From Actinobacillus porcinus (GTDB taxonomy: Bacteria > Pseudomonadota > Gammaproteobacteria > Enterobacterales > Pasteurellaceae), in NCBI RefSeq assembly GCF_901764995.1, contig NZ_CABFKI010000005.1:62001-126000 (forward strand): 64,000 bases of DNA, read 5' to 3'. Positions 57,591-64,000 of this stretch are shown here, piece by piece. Under the pieces are notes generated by a model. That model was not told the origin of the DNA. It did not search any database and saw only the letters and a list, made by a program, of their open reading frames with translations. Position 1 is the first letter of the stretch, and each line of letters opens with the position of its first letter. The position numbers and the translations under genes were made by a program.

Positions 57591-59096
57591 ATGTCAGAAC
57601 AACAAACTCAAGAATTAGATCTTAATGGCGAAATGATCGCTCGCCGCGAAAAATTAGCCACATTACGTGCACGCGGTAATGCTTTCCCTAATACATTCCG
57701 CCGCGATGCTTATGCTAAAGATTTACATCAGCAATATGATGAAATTGATGCTGAAACCTTAAAAGAGCAAGATAATCAGGTTAAAGTCGCCGGGCGTATT
57801 ATGCTCAAACGCGTGATGGGCAAAGCGTCCTTTTTCACTATTCAAGATGTGACCGGTCAAATCCAACTTTACGTTGCACGCGATAACCTGGCTGAAGGCG
57901 TTTATAGCGATTACGTCAGCTTATGGGATTTAGGGGACATTGTTGGTGTGTCTGGTGCGTTATTTAAAACAAAAACAGGTGAATTAACTGTTCGCGCTTC
58001 AGAAGTGGAATTATTAACCAAATCCCTTCGCCCATTACCCAACAAAGTGCAAGGTTTAACGGACCAAGAAACCCGCTATCGCCAACGCTATTTAGATTTA
58101 ATTTCTAACGAAGAATCACGCCGCACTTTTATGATCCGCTCTCAAGTGGTTTCAGGCATTCGTCAATTCTTCTTAGAGAAAAACTTTATCGAAGTAGAAA
58201 CCCCAATGCTTCAAGTGATTCCGGGCGGCGCAGCGGCAAAACCGTTCATTACGCACCACAACGCCTTAGACGTGGATATGTATTTACGTATCGCACCGGA
58301 GCTTTATTTAAAACGCTTAGTGGTGGGTGGTTTTGAGCGCGTTTTTGAATTAAACCGTAACTTCCGTAACGAAGGGGTTTCTGTTCGTCACAACCCTGAA
58401 TTTACCATGATCGAATACTACCAAGCTTATGCGGATTACCACGATTTAATGGACAATACGGAAGAATTACTACGTAAATTAGCCTTAGATATTTTAGGTA
58501 CAACAACCGTGCCTTATGGCGAATACGTGTTTGATTTCGGCAAACCGTTTGAGCGTATTACGATGCACGATGCTATCGTAAAATACGGCAACGGCATTAC
58601 ACGTGCAGACTTAGATAACTTTGAAAAATCGGTAGAAATTGCCAAAGGTTTAGGTATTGAAATCCAAAAATCTTGGGGATTAGGCTCTGTGGTGAACGCC
58701 ATTTTTGAAGAAGTGGCTGAACACCAATTAATTCAACCAACGTTCTTAATGGCACACCCGGCAGAAATTTCACCACTTGCACGCCGTAATGATGAAAACC
58801 CTGAAGTAACAGACCGTTTTGAATTATTCATCGGTGGACGTGAAATTGGTAACGGTTTCTCTGAATTAAATGACGCCGAAGATCAAGCAGAACGTTTTGA
58901 CGCACAAGTTGCGGCTAAAGACGCCGGCGATGATGAAGCAATGTTTAAAGACGAAGACTTTGTGGTTGCCCTTGAACACGGCTTACCACCAACAGCAGGC
59001 GAAGGTTTAGGTATCGACCGTTTAGCTATGATTTTTGCTAACGCCCCTTCAATTCGCGATGTCATCCTATTCCCAGCGATGAAACAAAAAGCGTAA
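57591..59096 (+). CDS. lysS: Lysyl-tRNA synthetase, class II
   Basis: 501 residues. N-terminal OB-fold anticodon-binding domain (about 60-175, [21 protein letters not shown]), then the class II core: motif 2 [22 protein letters not shown] and motif 3 [35 protein letters not shown] Shine-Dalgarno; the prfB-lysS operon is conserved. Followed by an inverted uptake-sequence pair that likely terminates the operon and then tRNA-Leu. Confidence 0.97.
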   Translation: MSEQQTQELDLNGEMIARREKLATLRARGNAFPNTFRRDAYAKDLHQQYDEIDAETLKEQDNQVKVAGRIMLKRVMGKASFFTIQDVTGQIQLYVARDNLAEGVYSDYVSLWDLGDIVGVSGALFKTKTGELTVRASEVELLTKSLRPLPNKVQGLTDQETRYRQRYLDLISNEESRRTFMIRSQVVSGIRQFFLEKNFIEVETPMLQVIPGGAAAKPFITHHNALDVDMYLRIAPELYLKRLVVGGFERVFELNRNFRNEGVSVRHNPEFTMIEYYQAYADYHDLMDNTEELLRKLALDILGTTTVPYGEYVFDFGKPFERITMHDAIVKYGNGITRADLDNFEKSVEIAKGLGIEIQKSWGLGSVVNAIFEEVAEHQLIQPTFLMAHPAEISPLARRNDENPEVTDRFELFIGGREIGNGFSELNDAEDQAERFDAQVAAKDAGDDEAMFKDEDFVVALEHGLPPTAGEGLGIDRLAMIFANAPSIRDVILFPAMKQKA

Positions 59097-59111
59097 AACT
59101 CAACAAAAACA

Positions 59112-59147
59112 AACCGCACTTTTGAGATTCACATCGAAAGTGCGGTT
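59112..59147. terminator. Inverted uptake-sequence pair as terminator after lysS
   Basis: AACCGCACTTT (59112-59122) and AAAGTGCGGTT (59137-59147) form a perfect 11-bp stem. The right copy continues with AAATTT, the extended Hin-type uptake motif. Paired uptake sequences placed as terminators are characteristic of Pasteurellaceae. Confidence 0.85.
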
Positions 59148-59260
59148 AAATTTGGTGAATTTTAAAGCGAACAATCACAAATCTAAAATTAATGCTTGCA
59201 AGGTTTTTGAATCTTCGTATAATGCATACCAATTCAACACACTTGATACTTACCAGTGAA

Positions 59261-59347
59261 GCCTGGGTGGCGAAATTGGTAGACGCAGCGGATTCAAAAT
59301 CCGCCGCCCTTAAAAGCGTGTCGGTTCGAGTCCGACCCTAGGCACCA
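59261..59347 (+). tRNA. tRNA-Leu (anticodon CAA)
   Basis: 87 nucleotides including the encoded CCA. Acceptor stem GCCTGGG/CCTAGGC with one G-T pair; anticodon stem GCGGA/TCCGC around loop TTCAAAA (anticodon CAA, reads UUG); long class II variable arm (CGCCCTTAAAAGCGTG); T arm GTCGGTTCGAGTCCGAC. Its 3' end (from 59332) is repeated in inverted orientation at 62501-62505 and beyond, so it is the integration site of the prophage remnant downstream. Confidence 0.96.
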
Positions 59348-59520
59348 CCGGTAAGTATCATGAATAAAAAGTCACTTGAAAAAGTGGCTTTTTTATTTGG
59401 CAAAAGAAACTAAAACTCAATAAGTTACGTGCAGAATACTGCAATTATGTATATTTAATCACTAATATTGTTTACATGTCTTTACTGTTCATTTATGATC
59501 TGTTTAGATCATAAATGAAG
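59332..59520 (+). repeat. Attachment-region repeat, left copy (189 bp)
   Basis: From the tRNA T-arm (CCGACCC) through a terminator-like stem (CACTTG...AAGTGG plus T run, about 59372-59396) to a perfect palindrome (TTCATTTATGATCT / AGATCATAAATGAA, about 59489-59520). The same 189 bases with about eight differences occur in reverse orientation at 62317-62505. It is followed by the integrase fragment. Confidence 0.85.
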
Positions 59521-59564
59521 TTAATTTGTTCCAAAATTGTTCCAAAAATTTAAGGTAAAGAAAC

Positions 59565-60275
59565 ATGGCAACATTCAATAAAGTTAATGGTAAATGGCGC
59601 GTTCAAGTAAGAAAAAAAGGCATCACTAAGTCGGCATATTTTCGCACAAAAGCCGAAGCGCAAGCATGGGCCTATGACATAGAAAACAAAATACTGTCCA
59701 ACGACTATTACAACAGAACCCCTAACATCACATTTTCGGACTTACTTGACAAGTATATTAAAGAAGTTAGCGTGAATAGTGCAACCACTATTGCACAGGT
59801 GGCGACAGATCAAGCCTATGACACATTAAGCCAACCTAAGCCTAAACTAGAAAATAAATAGGTGGGCGGTCTCGTCAAAGGCTACGCCAACGGTGGTTAT
59901 ACCGGTGACGGTGGCAAATATGAACCCAAAGGCATTGTGCACGGTGGGGAATATGTAATGACCAAAGCAGCCACATCGCGCCTTGGTACGCCATTATTGA
60001 ACGCGTTGAATTATGGTAAAAATGCCGTACTTGCCACAGGGTTAGGGGTCAGCGTGGCAATGGCACAACCTATAAAAGTGGACGACCGCGCGCCATTGCG
60101 CCCAACGCAAACCCAAGCGGTGCAAGTGACCCAACCGATGAACATCACTATCGAAGTGAACGCGGCACAAGGGCAAGATGAAAAAGCCATCGCGCGCGAA
60201 ATCGCCCGTCAACTGGCACAAATTCAATATCAACAACAAGCCAAAGCACGGTCATCTTACCGAGACCGTGAATAA
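59565..60275 (+). pseudogene. Prophage integrase N-terminus fused to tail tape-measure C-terminus, with in-frame TAG
   Basis: Codons 1 to about 70 (MATFNKVNGKWRVQVRKKG ... FSDLLDKYIKEVSVN) are the arm-binding start of a tyrosine recombinase; the catalytic domain is gone. The same frame continues as SATTIAQVATDQAYDTL, hits TAG at 59859-59861, and then reads VGGLVKGYANGGYTGDGGKY ... HGGEYVMTKAATSRLG, the C-terminal segment of a phage tail tape-measure protein ending at 60275. The simplest explanation is one large deletion joining int to the tape-measure gene, plus a point mutation. No product with integrase activity is expected. Confidence 0.8.
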
Positions 60276-60279
60276 CAGG

Positions 60280-60304
60280 AAAAGGGCGTTTGCCCTTTTT
60301 TGTT
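60280..60304 (+). terminator. Phage tail-gene terminator
   Basis: AAAAGGGC (60280-60287) pairs with GCCCTTTT, short loop GTTT, then further T residues. It sits directly after the tape-measure fragment. Confidence 0.8.
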
Positions 60305-60358
60305 GTCTATTTTAACGATAATTGCTAGGATCAGCGAAAAAGGAAAAATGACGACAAC

Positions 60359-60844
60359 ATGTTTAAATATGATTTTATAACAACCCAAGATACTGACAGT
60401 GGCATATCTTATGTATCCGCTGATTTCAAAGTAGGTGATGTCACCTATATAGCAATTTTTTCTGATGATAAAGACACCTTGGATTTTTTAACAGAAAATC
60501 AAGAAATTGCCCCAATTATTCAAAATAAAAAAATATATTCTTTCAAATTTGCCGTAAAAAGTTACATTGAACTAGGTCATGATGATTTATATGCACCACC
60601 TATAGATCATGATTTTGGAAAAAATGAAATTAAAGAGCTAAAAGAACATCTTGAAAGATTAATGTTAGAACATTATTTATTGTTTAAGCCAAATGGTTAT
60701 GTATTTATTGCAGAACGCCCATCCTTAGCGCGAATGTATCGGAAAATGTGTTGCAAACCTAGTGTGCTTATGGCAGACTTTGTACCAATAATGGACTTAG
60801 GCGATGAGCAAGATTGTTTTATCGTGAAAACCCCAAACTATTAA
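60359..60844 (+). CDS. Unknown prophage cargo protein
   Basis: 161 residues, acidic; family not recognised. The N-terminal half looks beta-rich (SGISYVSADFKVGDVTYIAIFSDD), the middle has a helix ELKEHLERLMLEHYLLF, and the C-terminal part holds RPSLARMYRKMCCKPSVLMADF. The frame is intact, unlike almost every other prophage gene around it, and is bracketed by terminators at 60280 and 60968, so with the following 36-codon gene it forms an independent cassette inserted between tail genes. A moron-type gene is likely; function unknown. Confidence 0.65.
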   Translation: MFKYDFITTQDTDSGISYVSADFKVGDVTYIAIFSDDKDTLDFLTENQEIAPIIQNKKIYSFKFAVKSYIELGHDDLYAPPIDHDFGKNEIKELKEHLERLMLEHYLLFKPNGYVFIAERPSLARMYRKMCCKPSVLMADFVPIMDLGDEQDCFIVKTPNY

Positions 60845-60851
60845 GGAATGA

Positions 60852-60962
60852 ATGATGAAAAAAATGACTGCCGCTGAATTAAAACGAAAAAAATTAAATG
60901 AATTTCGTCAAGCCTACCAAAAAGCCAAGGCTGAAGGAACTCAAAAGCCTGTTAAATCTTAA
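60852..60962 (+). CDS. 36-residue Lys-rich peptide following the cargo gene
   Basis: ATGATG start at 60852, eight bases after the preceding stop, with AAGGA (60843-60847) upstream. The product is very basic and helical (MTAAELKRKKLNEFRQAYQK then AKAEGTQKPVKS). Too short for usual gene calling. Coupled with the acidic 161-residue protein; a basic/acidic partner pair is plausible but unproven. Confidence 0.5.
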   Translation: MMKKMTAAELKRKKLNEFRQAYQKAKAEGTQKPVKS

Positions 60963-60967
60963 AGCGC

Positions 60968-60996
60968 ATCCCCTGATTTTATCAGGGGATTTTTAT
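60968..60996 (+). terminator. Terminator of the cargo cassette
   Basis: Perfect 10-bp stem ATCCCCTGAT / ATCAGGGGAT around TTT, followed by a T-rich tail, six bases after the 36-codon gene. Confidence 0.92.
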
Positions 60997-61111
60997 ATCC
61001 CCAATAAACGTATCTTGCTTTTGTCTTTCTCTCTTTCACATTCCCCCACGCTCGCACCATTTTCCCAACCTTGCCAAAATGCCCTTAAATTTAACCGCAC
61101 TTTAGGCATTT

Positions 61112-61426
61112 ATGACCGCAGATTTAAACCGCAGAATAGAAAACATCGTCCGCTTGGGTACCATTGCCGAAGTGGATTTTGCCCATGCTAAAGCCAAAGT
61201 AAAATCCGGTGGGATTTTAACGGATTGGTTGCCTTGGGTGACCGCTCGCGCGGGCAATGTGCGCACGTGGTCTGCGCCTAGCGTGGGCGAACAATGCGCG
61301 ATTTTGGCGTCAAGCGGTGAACTGACTACCGCGGTTATTTTGGTGGGCATTTATACCCAAAATGCACCAAGCCATGCGCCTGACGAAAATGTGATTGATT
61401 TTCCTGACGGTGCGCGCGGTGTATAA
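61112..61426 (+). pseudogene. Truncated P2-like baseplate assembly protein V
   Basis: 104 residues. MTADLNRRIENIVRLGTIAE then DFAHAKAKVKSGGILTDWLPWVTARAGNVRTWSAPSVGEQ is the N-terminal OB-fold of phage P2 gpV. P2 gpV is about 211 residues; this copy stops after FPDGARGV, where the spike-forming C-terminal half should begin. The hicAB locus begins 10 bases beyond, so acquisition of hicAB probably replaced the second half. Confidence 0.8.
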
Positions 61427-61436
61427 GCCCCTATGT

Positions 61437-61850
61437 TTAGGGGTTTAAAATTTTATCTGAAGCGATTTTAGCTAAAAAATTACTGCGGTTTTTATATTCT
61501 TTATGAACCGCAACAAAATCATCAATGCGTTTAATTAAATAACTAGGAAGCGTGATATTGATACGTTCAGCTTTGCCGAGAAAATGGCTAATATCAACGT
61601 CAACAACCCCAAAAAACATACCGTAATCGGTAAAATCAGGGTTATTACGATGATTTTCGATACTGGTTGGCAATGGAATCTCTTCGCCATCTTCAACTAA
61701 TCCTTCAAGGTGAAATACGATGGCTTCTTTGACATTTTTATATGCTTCTTCGAGAGTATCACCGGCAGAGAAGCACCCGGGAATGTCAGGGACAATAACG
61801 CCGTAAGCGTGAGTTTCGTCACCGGGTTCAATTGCAATTGGATATAACAT
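61437..61850 (-). CDS. hicB: HicB-family antitoxin
   Basis: 137 residues. N-terminal degraded-RNase H fold (MLYPIAIEPGDETHAYGVIVPDIPGCFSAGDTLEEAY) and a C-terminal ribbon-helix-helix DNA-binding part (ERINITLPSYLIKRIDDFV). It neutralises HicA mRNA interferase and represses the operon. Intact, whereas the upstream hicA is frameshifted, so it is probably left as a solitary regulator or an anti-addiction protein. Confidence 0.88.
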   Translation of the reverse strand: MLYPIAIEPGDETHAYGVIVPDIPGCFSAGDTLEEAYKNVKEAIVFHLEGLVEDGEEIPLPTSIENHRNNPDFTDYGMFFGVVDVDISHFLGKAERINITLPSYLIKRIDDFVAVHKEYKNRSNFLAKIASDKILNP

Positions 61851-61876
61851 ATTTTGTCCTTTTAGGTATAGCAGGG

Positions 61877-62057
61877 CTATTTTAGCCCGGCTTGTTTAAG
61901 TATTGAAAGTTCAGTCCTTTTTTTAAATCCTTTTTAGGATGTGGCGCTGTTACTCGACCTTGTTTAGTTGATGTTTGAATTGATGATGGTTTCCACTTGT
62001 TGAAACTAAGAACCAACCATCCGCTTCAATCATTTTAATTATGGTTTTACTATCCAC
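61877..62057 (-). pseudogene. hicA: hicA toxin gene with two frameshifts
   Basis: A GTG at 62057 preceded by GGAG starts (M)DSKTIIKMIEADGWFLV then STSGNHHQFKH, a correct HicA N-terminus with the catalytic His in GNHHQFKH. A one-base loss near 61972 shifts the frame, and the remainder reads STKQGRVTAPHPKKDLKKG in another frame; a second one-base loss near 61919 precedes TELSILKQAGLK and TAG at 61877-61879. The total of 181 bases is two short of a 60-codon gene. Toxin loss is inferred. Confidence 0.75.
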
Positions 62058-62190
62058 ATCTTTATGCTCCCTTGCTGCTTTTGTGCGTATTGTACTTACC
62101 TTTAAGAATTTGCCAATAAGTTTATATGTATTGTGTGTATTTTTTATTATCTTAAATTTAGTCATTTAATGACATAAAGTAGAGGTTATT

Positions 62191-62328
62191 ATGGAAACGA
62201 TAAATCAAGAAATTTTAGAAAAACTCACCGCGCTTGAACAGATGTTAGCGCGCCATGCGCCGTTTCTCTTGATGATTGTTGCCATTTCTTATTCCTGTTT
62301 TTTGGGTGTAAATTATCTTCATTTATGA
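62191..62328 (+). CDS. 45-residue single-span membrane peptide of the prophage remnant
   Basis: ATG at 62191 with AGAGG at 62181-62185. The product starts METINQEILEKLTALEQMLA and continues RHAPFLLMIVAISYSCFLGVNYLHL: a short helix followed by one hydrophobic segment. Its last codons run into the inverted attachment repeat, so the C-terminus may be rearranged. It is divergent from hicA. Function unknown. Confidence 0.45.
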   Translation: METINQEILEKLTALEQMLARHAPFLLMIVAISYSCFLGVNYLHL

Positions 62329-62505
62329 TCTAAACAGATCATAAATGAACAGTAAAGACATGTAAACAATATGAGTGATTAAATATACATAATTGCAATA
62401 TTCTGCACGTAAGTTATTGATTTTTAGTTGCTCTTGCCAAATAAAAAAGCCACTTTTTCAAGTGGCTTTTTATTCATGATACTTACCGGTGGTGCCTAGG
62501 GTCGG
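62317..62505 (-). repeat. Attachment-region repeat, right copy (inverted)
   Basis: Reverse complement of 59332-59520 with about eight substitutions. It contains the tRNA-Leu 3' end (CCGACCCTAGGCACCA on the minus strand, ending at 62505) but not the rest of the tRNA, as expected for an attachment junction. Beyond 62505 the sequence no longer matches tRNA. Confidence 0.85.
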
Positions 62506-62986
62506 CATTGTTATTTAGTATAATTCAATAAGTAATAGAAATTCGGTTCACTAAAAACGCAAATTTGAGCGTGGTAAACTTTTTGAAAGTTTTTTGATTT
62601 TAATCAATAAAAAAATGCATAATTTTGCATAAATCTGCGTAAAAAGATCTGAATGTAAAGATCTAAATCGCGCTAGATCTCGCTTGGTTGGATCGCCTTT
62701 TAAGATTTGCGTAAAAACATGCACTTTTACTGTGCGGGCGAGGCGAGGCTTTGACTGCGATTTTTCAGACGTGGAATGCGTGAAAAATGGCGAAAAATAA
62801 AATTTCTACCTTTGTATTATCTAGTAAGTTGATATAATACAATTAGGGAATAATTAATAATTTAAGGAAAAACAATACCTTATTTATTTAGAATAATTTT
62901 TATTACATCAAAATAAAAAGCACACCATTTATATAGTGTGCTTTGCGCTTCAAAAGTGCGGTTAACTTTCAAGAAGTTTATAGGGT
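62506..62986. other. Non-coding prophage remnant
   Basis: About 480 bases without a supportable gene. AT-rich, with three AGATCT words at about 62646-62682, a G-rich patch near 62738-62750, a terminator-like stem (AAAGCACAC/GTGTGCTTT, 62917-62944) and an uptake sequence near 62954-62963. It is probably the flank of an old attachment site. Confidence 0.4.
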
Positions 62987-63200
62987 TCAAACCGAATGAC
63001 TTCTTGCACTATCCGTTAACGGTCGCACATCTTCCGCATTGAGCGTGGTTTTAACGGTGTTAATAAGCGTTTGATCCGCAACGCCTTTATCCACCGTAGA
63101 AAGCAACGTCACTTGCACCTTTCCTGGGGGGGACTGGTGATATTGACGTCTTTCACCAAAGGCGATGCGGTCAATGCATGATATTTATAGCCTTTCAAGT
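62987..63200 (-). pseudogene. Fragment of P2-like baseplate protein J, inverted and frameshifted
   Basis: The minus strand reads YKYHALTASPLVKDVNITSP in one frame up to a run of seven C (63126-63132), then GKVQVTLLSTVDKGVADQTL and TLNAEDVRPLTDSARSHSV with a stop at 62987-62989 in another. This is the C-terminal part of P2 gpJ. It faces opposite to the tail genes on either side, so this block (about 62317-63200) has been inverted. The poly-C frameshift could be mutation or sequencing error. Confidence 0.7.
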
Positions 63201-63456
63201 GGCAAATTATCAAGGCGAAGCCAGTCGTTATATTACGGATTTTGCAGAAAAAGCCGGTATTACCAACCAAGCGGCAACACAACTGATTTTGCAACAGGCG
63301 GCAGGTTTGGAAAGATTGCAGGTTGAGCTTGCCAATCAACGCATGCGTAAATATGAGTTGAAAAAAGACGGTTTGAGCGAAACCGCAATACAGACCAATT
63401 TTGATGACATTATTCAACAAATGAACCAGTTGGTGGAGACGTATCAAAATGGTTAA
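63195..63456 (+). CDS. Unknown phage protein (N-terminus uncertain)
   Basis: Coding for about 86 residues in plus orientation: [20 protein letters not shown], a long helical segment [20 protein letters not shown] and [11 protein letters not shown], stop at 63454-63456. The frame opens from an ATG at 63178, but that codon lies in the inverted gpJ fragment, so the native start has been lost. Not recognised; the next coding segment overlaps by eight bases, typical of phage gene packing. Confidence 0.5.
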
Positions 63457-63983
63457 TCCAACTCAAATTTATTTGGCGTTTTACAAACAGAAACGCTCTT
63501 GGCGCAAAGAACCGTGGAAATCGTTGGCGGACGCGGAAACCTTTCCTTTAAACAAACCCACCTTACTCACAGGCATTACGTCAAGTGTGATTGCCAAAGC
63601 GGGCAAAACCGGCACCCTTGCGCGCGCCCTTGACGGTATTGTGGATATCACCAACACTAAAGTGATTGTGGTTCGCGTGGAAGAAAGCGAATGTGATTGG
63701 TGGTGTAGATGAAAACGGTCAATACACCGGCTTGAAAGCCTTTTTAGTGGCGCAAGCGGTAACCGGTGTTAAGCCGCGCATTTTTATTGTGCCGAAATAC
63801 GACACTCAAGAGGTCACCACGGAATTATTAACGGTAGCGCAAAAGCTCAACGGTTTTGTGTACGCCTCTTGTTATGGCTGTAAAACCAAAGAGCAAGCGG
63901 TGCAATATCGCCATCAATTCTCACAACGTGAATTAATGTTGATTTTGGGTGATTTCTTATCCTTTAACACAGCTACGAAATAA
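63449..63983 (+). pseudogene. P2-like tail sheath remnant with foreign N-terminus and frameshift
   Basis: An ATG at 63449 begins [20 protein letters not shown], which is not sheath-like and looks like the start of a different phage gene. At about residue 29 it becomes [17 protein letters not shown] ... [26 protein letters not shown], tail sheath (gpFI). The frame is lost near 63690. The continuation [20 protein letters not shown] ... FSQRELMLILGDFLSFNTATK is in another frame, ending in a premature TAA at 63981-63983. So at least one deletion fusion, one frameshift and one truncation. Confidence 0.8.
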
Positions 63984-64000
63984 ACAGAAATTTAAGTTGT

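Noticed and set aside
61950-62165. 71-codon ORF upstream of and into hicA
   Set aside because: The first 36 codons cover the hicA promoter region; the recognisable part is hicA, which starts at a GTG at 62057.
63109-63447. 112-codon minus-strand ORF in the prophage end
   Set aside because: Only its last third is real coding history (the gpJ fragment). The rest is antisense to a plus-strand phage gene, so I listed the gpJ fragment alone.

Overview
The window reads as a chromosomal segment of a Pasteurellaceae species, most like Aggregatibacter or Haemophilus. The evidence is the frequent Hin-type DNA uptake word AAGTGCGGT on both strands (for example 9403, 13179, 26320 and the inverted pair at 59112/59137), an OmpP2-like porin, a Hin-type order of core genes (lysS-prfB-dsbC-recJ; kdsB-lpxK-msbA-comEC-dksA-pcnB-folK) and an AT-leaning composition. 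Species cannot be fixed by eye.

Layout. 1-4245: erpA (cut by the left edge), map, and glnD carrying an N-terminal GIY-YIG nuclease domain in the same frame. 4246-5300: AT-rich segment with an orphan lipoprotein. 5329-12300: cueR, nth and the rnfABCDGE operon, with a small inverted-repeat element between rnfD and rnfC. 12435-17215: sanA, metX with a MetJ operator, pcnB-folK, dksA. 17490-23464: comEC, msbA, lpxK, kdsB. 23558-30: a DUF4198 protein, uvrC, a glycosylase-like protein, selD, thiI, then the porin at 29807. 31100-32700: accessory pocket with an unknown two-gene unit, a REPIN and an orphan BrnA antitoxin beside a decayed brnT. 32811-40: argG, adk, a small hydrophobic-peptide unit split by a MITE, ampG, galE, a purine permease, a lipoprotein, and a UmuD-like protein without its catalytic residues. 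40802-57: sstT, modF, qmcA-nfeD, an NADPH oxidoreductase, pepA divergent from lptFG, cvpA-purF, yfbV, mtnN, a DsbA-like protein, recJ, an unlisted 22-codon hydrophobic-peptide unit, dsbC, prfB (frameshifted) and lysS. 59261-64000: tRNA-Leu(CAA), the integration site of a badly degraded P2-like prophage, containing an inverted 189-bp duplication of the attachment region, fused gene fragments, a hicAB locus with broken hicA and an unknown two-gene cargo.

How the genes work together. Most of the window is housekeeping: redox-driven ion pumping (Rnf), LPS synthesis and export (kdsB, lpxK, msbA, lptFG), translation (map, prfB, lysS, tRNA-Leu, thiI), nucleotide supply (purF, adk, mtnN), repair (nth, uvrC, recJ) and competence (comEC). 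Plausible operators are visible: MetJ boxes before metX, PurR-like boxes before cvpA-purF and sstT, CRP-like sites before comEC and the porin, and LexA-like boxes before the UmuD-like gene.

The most interesting points are the GIY-YIG/repeat cassette joined to glnD, two similar small hydrophobic-peptide transcription units (34986-35490 and 55348-55590), the 31141-32056 gene pair, an apparent AUU start for pcnB, and the scrambled prophage with inverted att copies.
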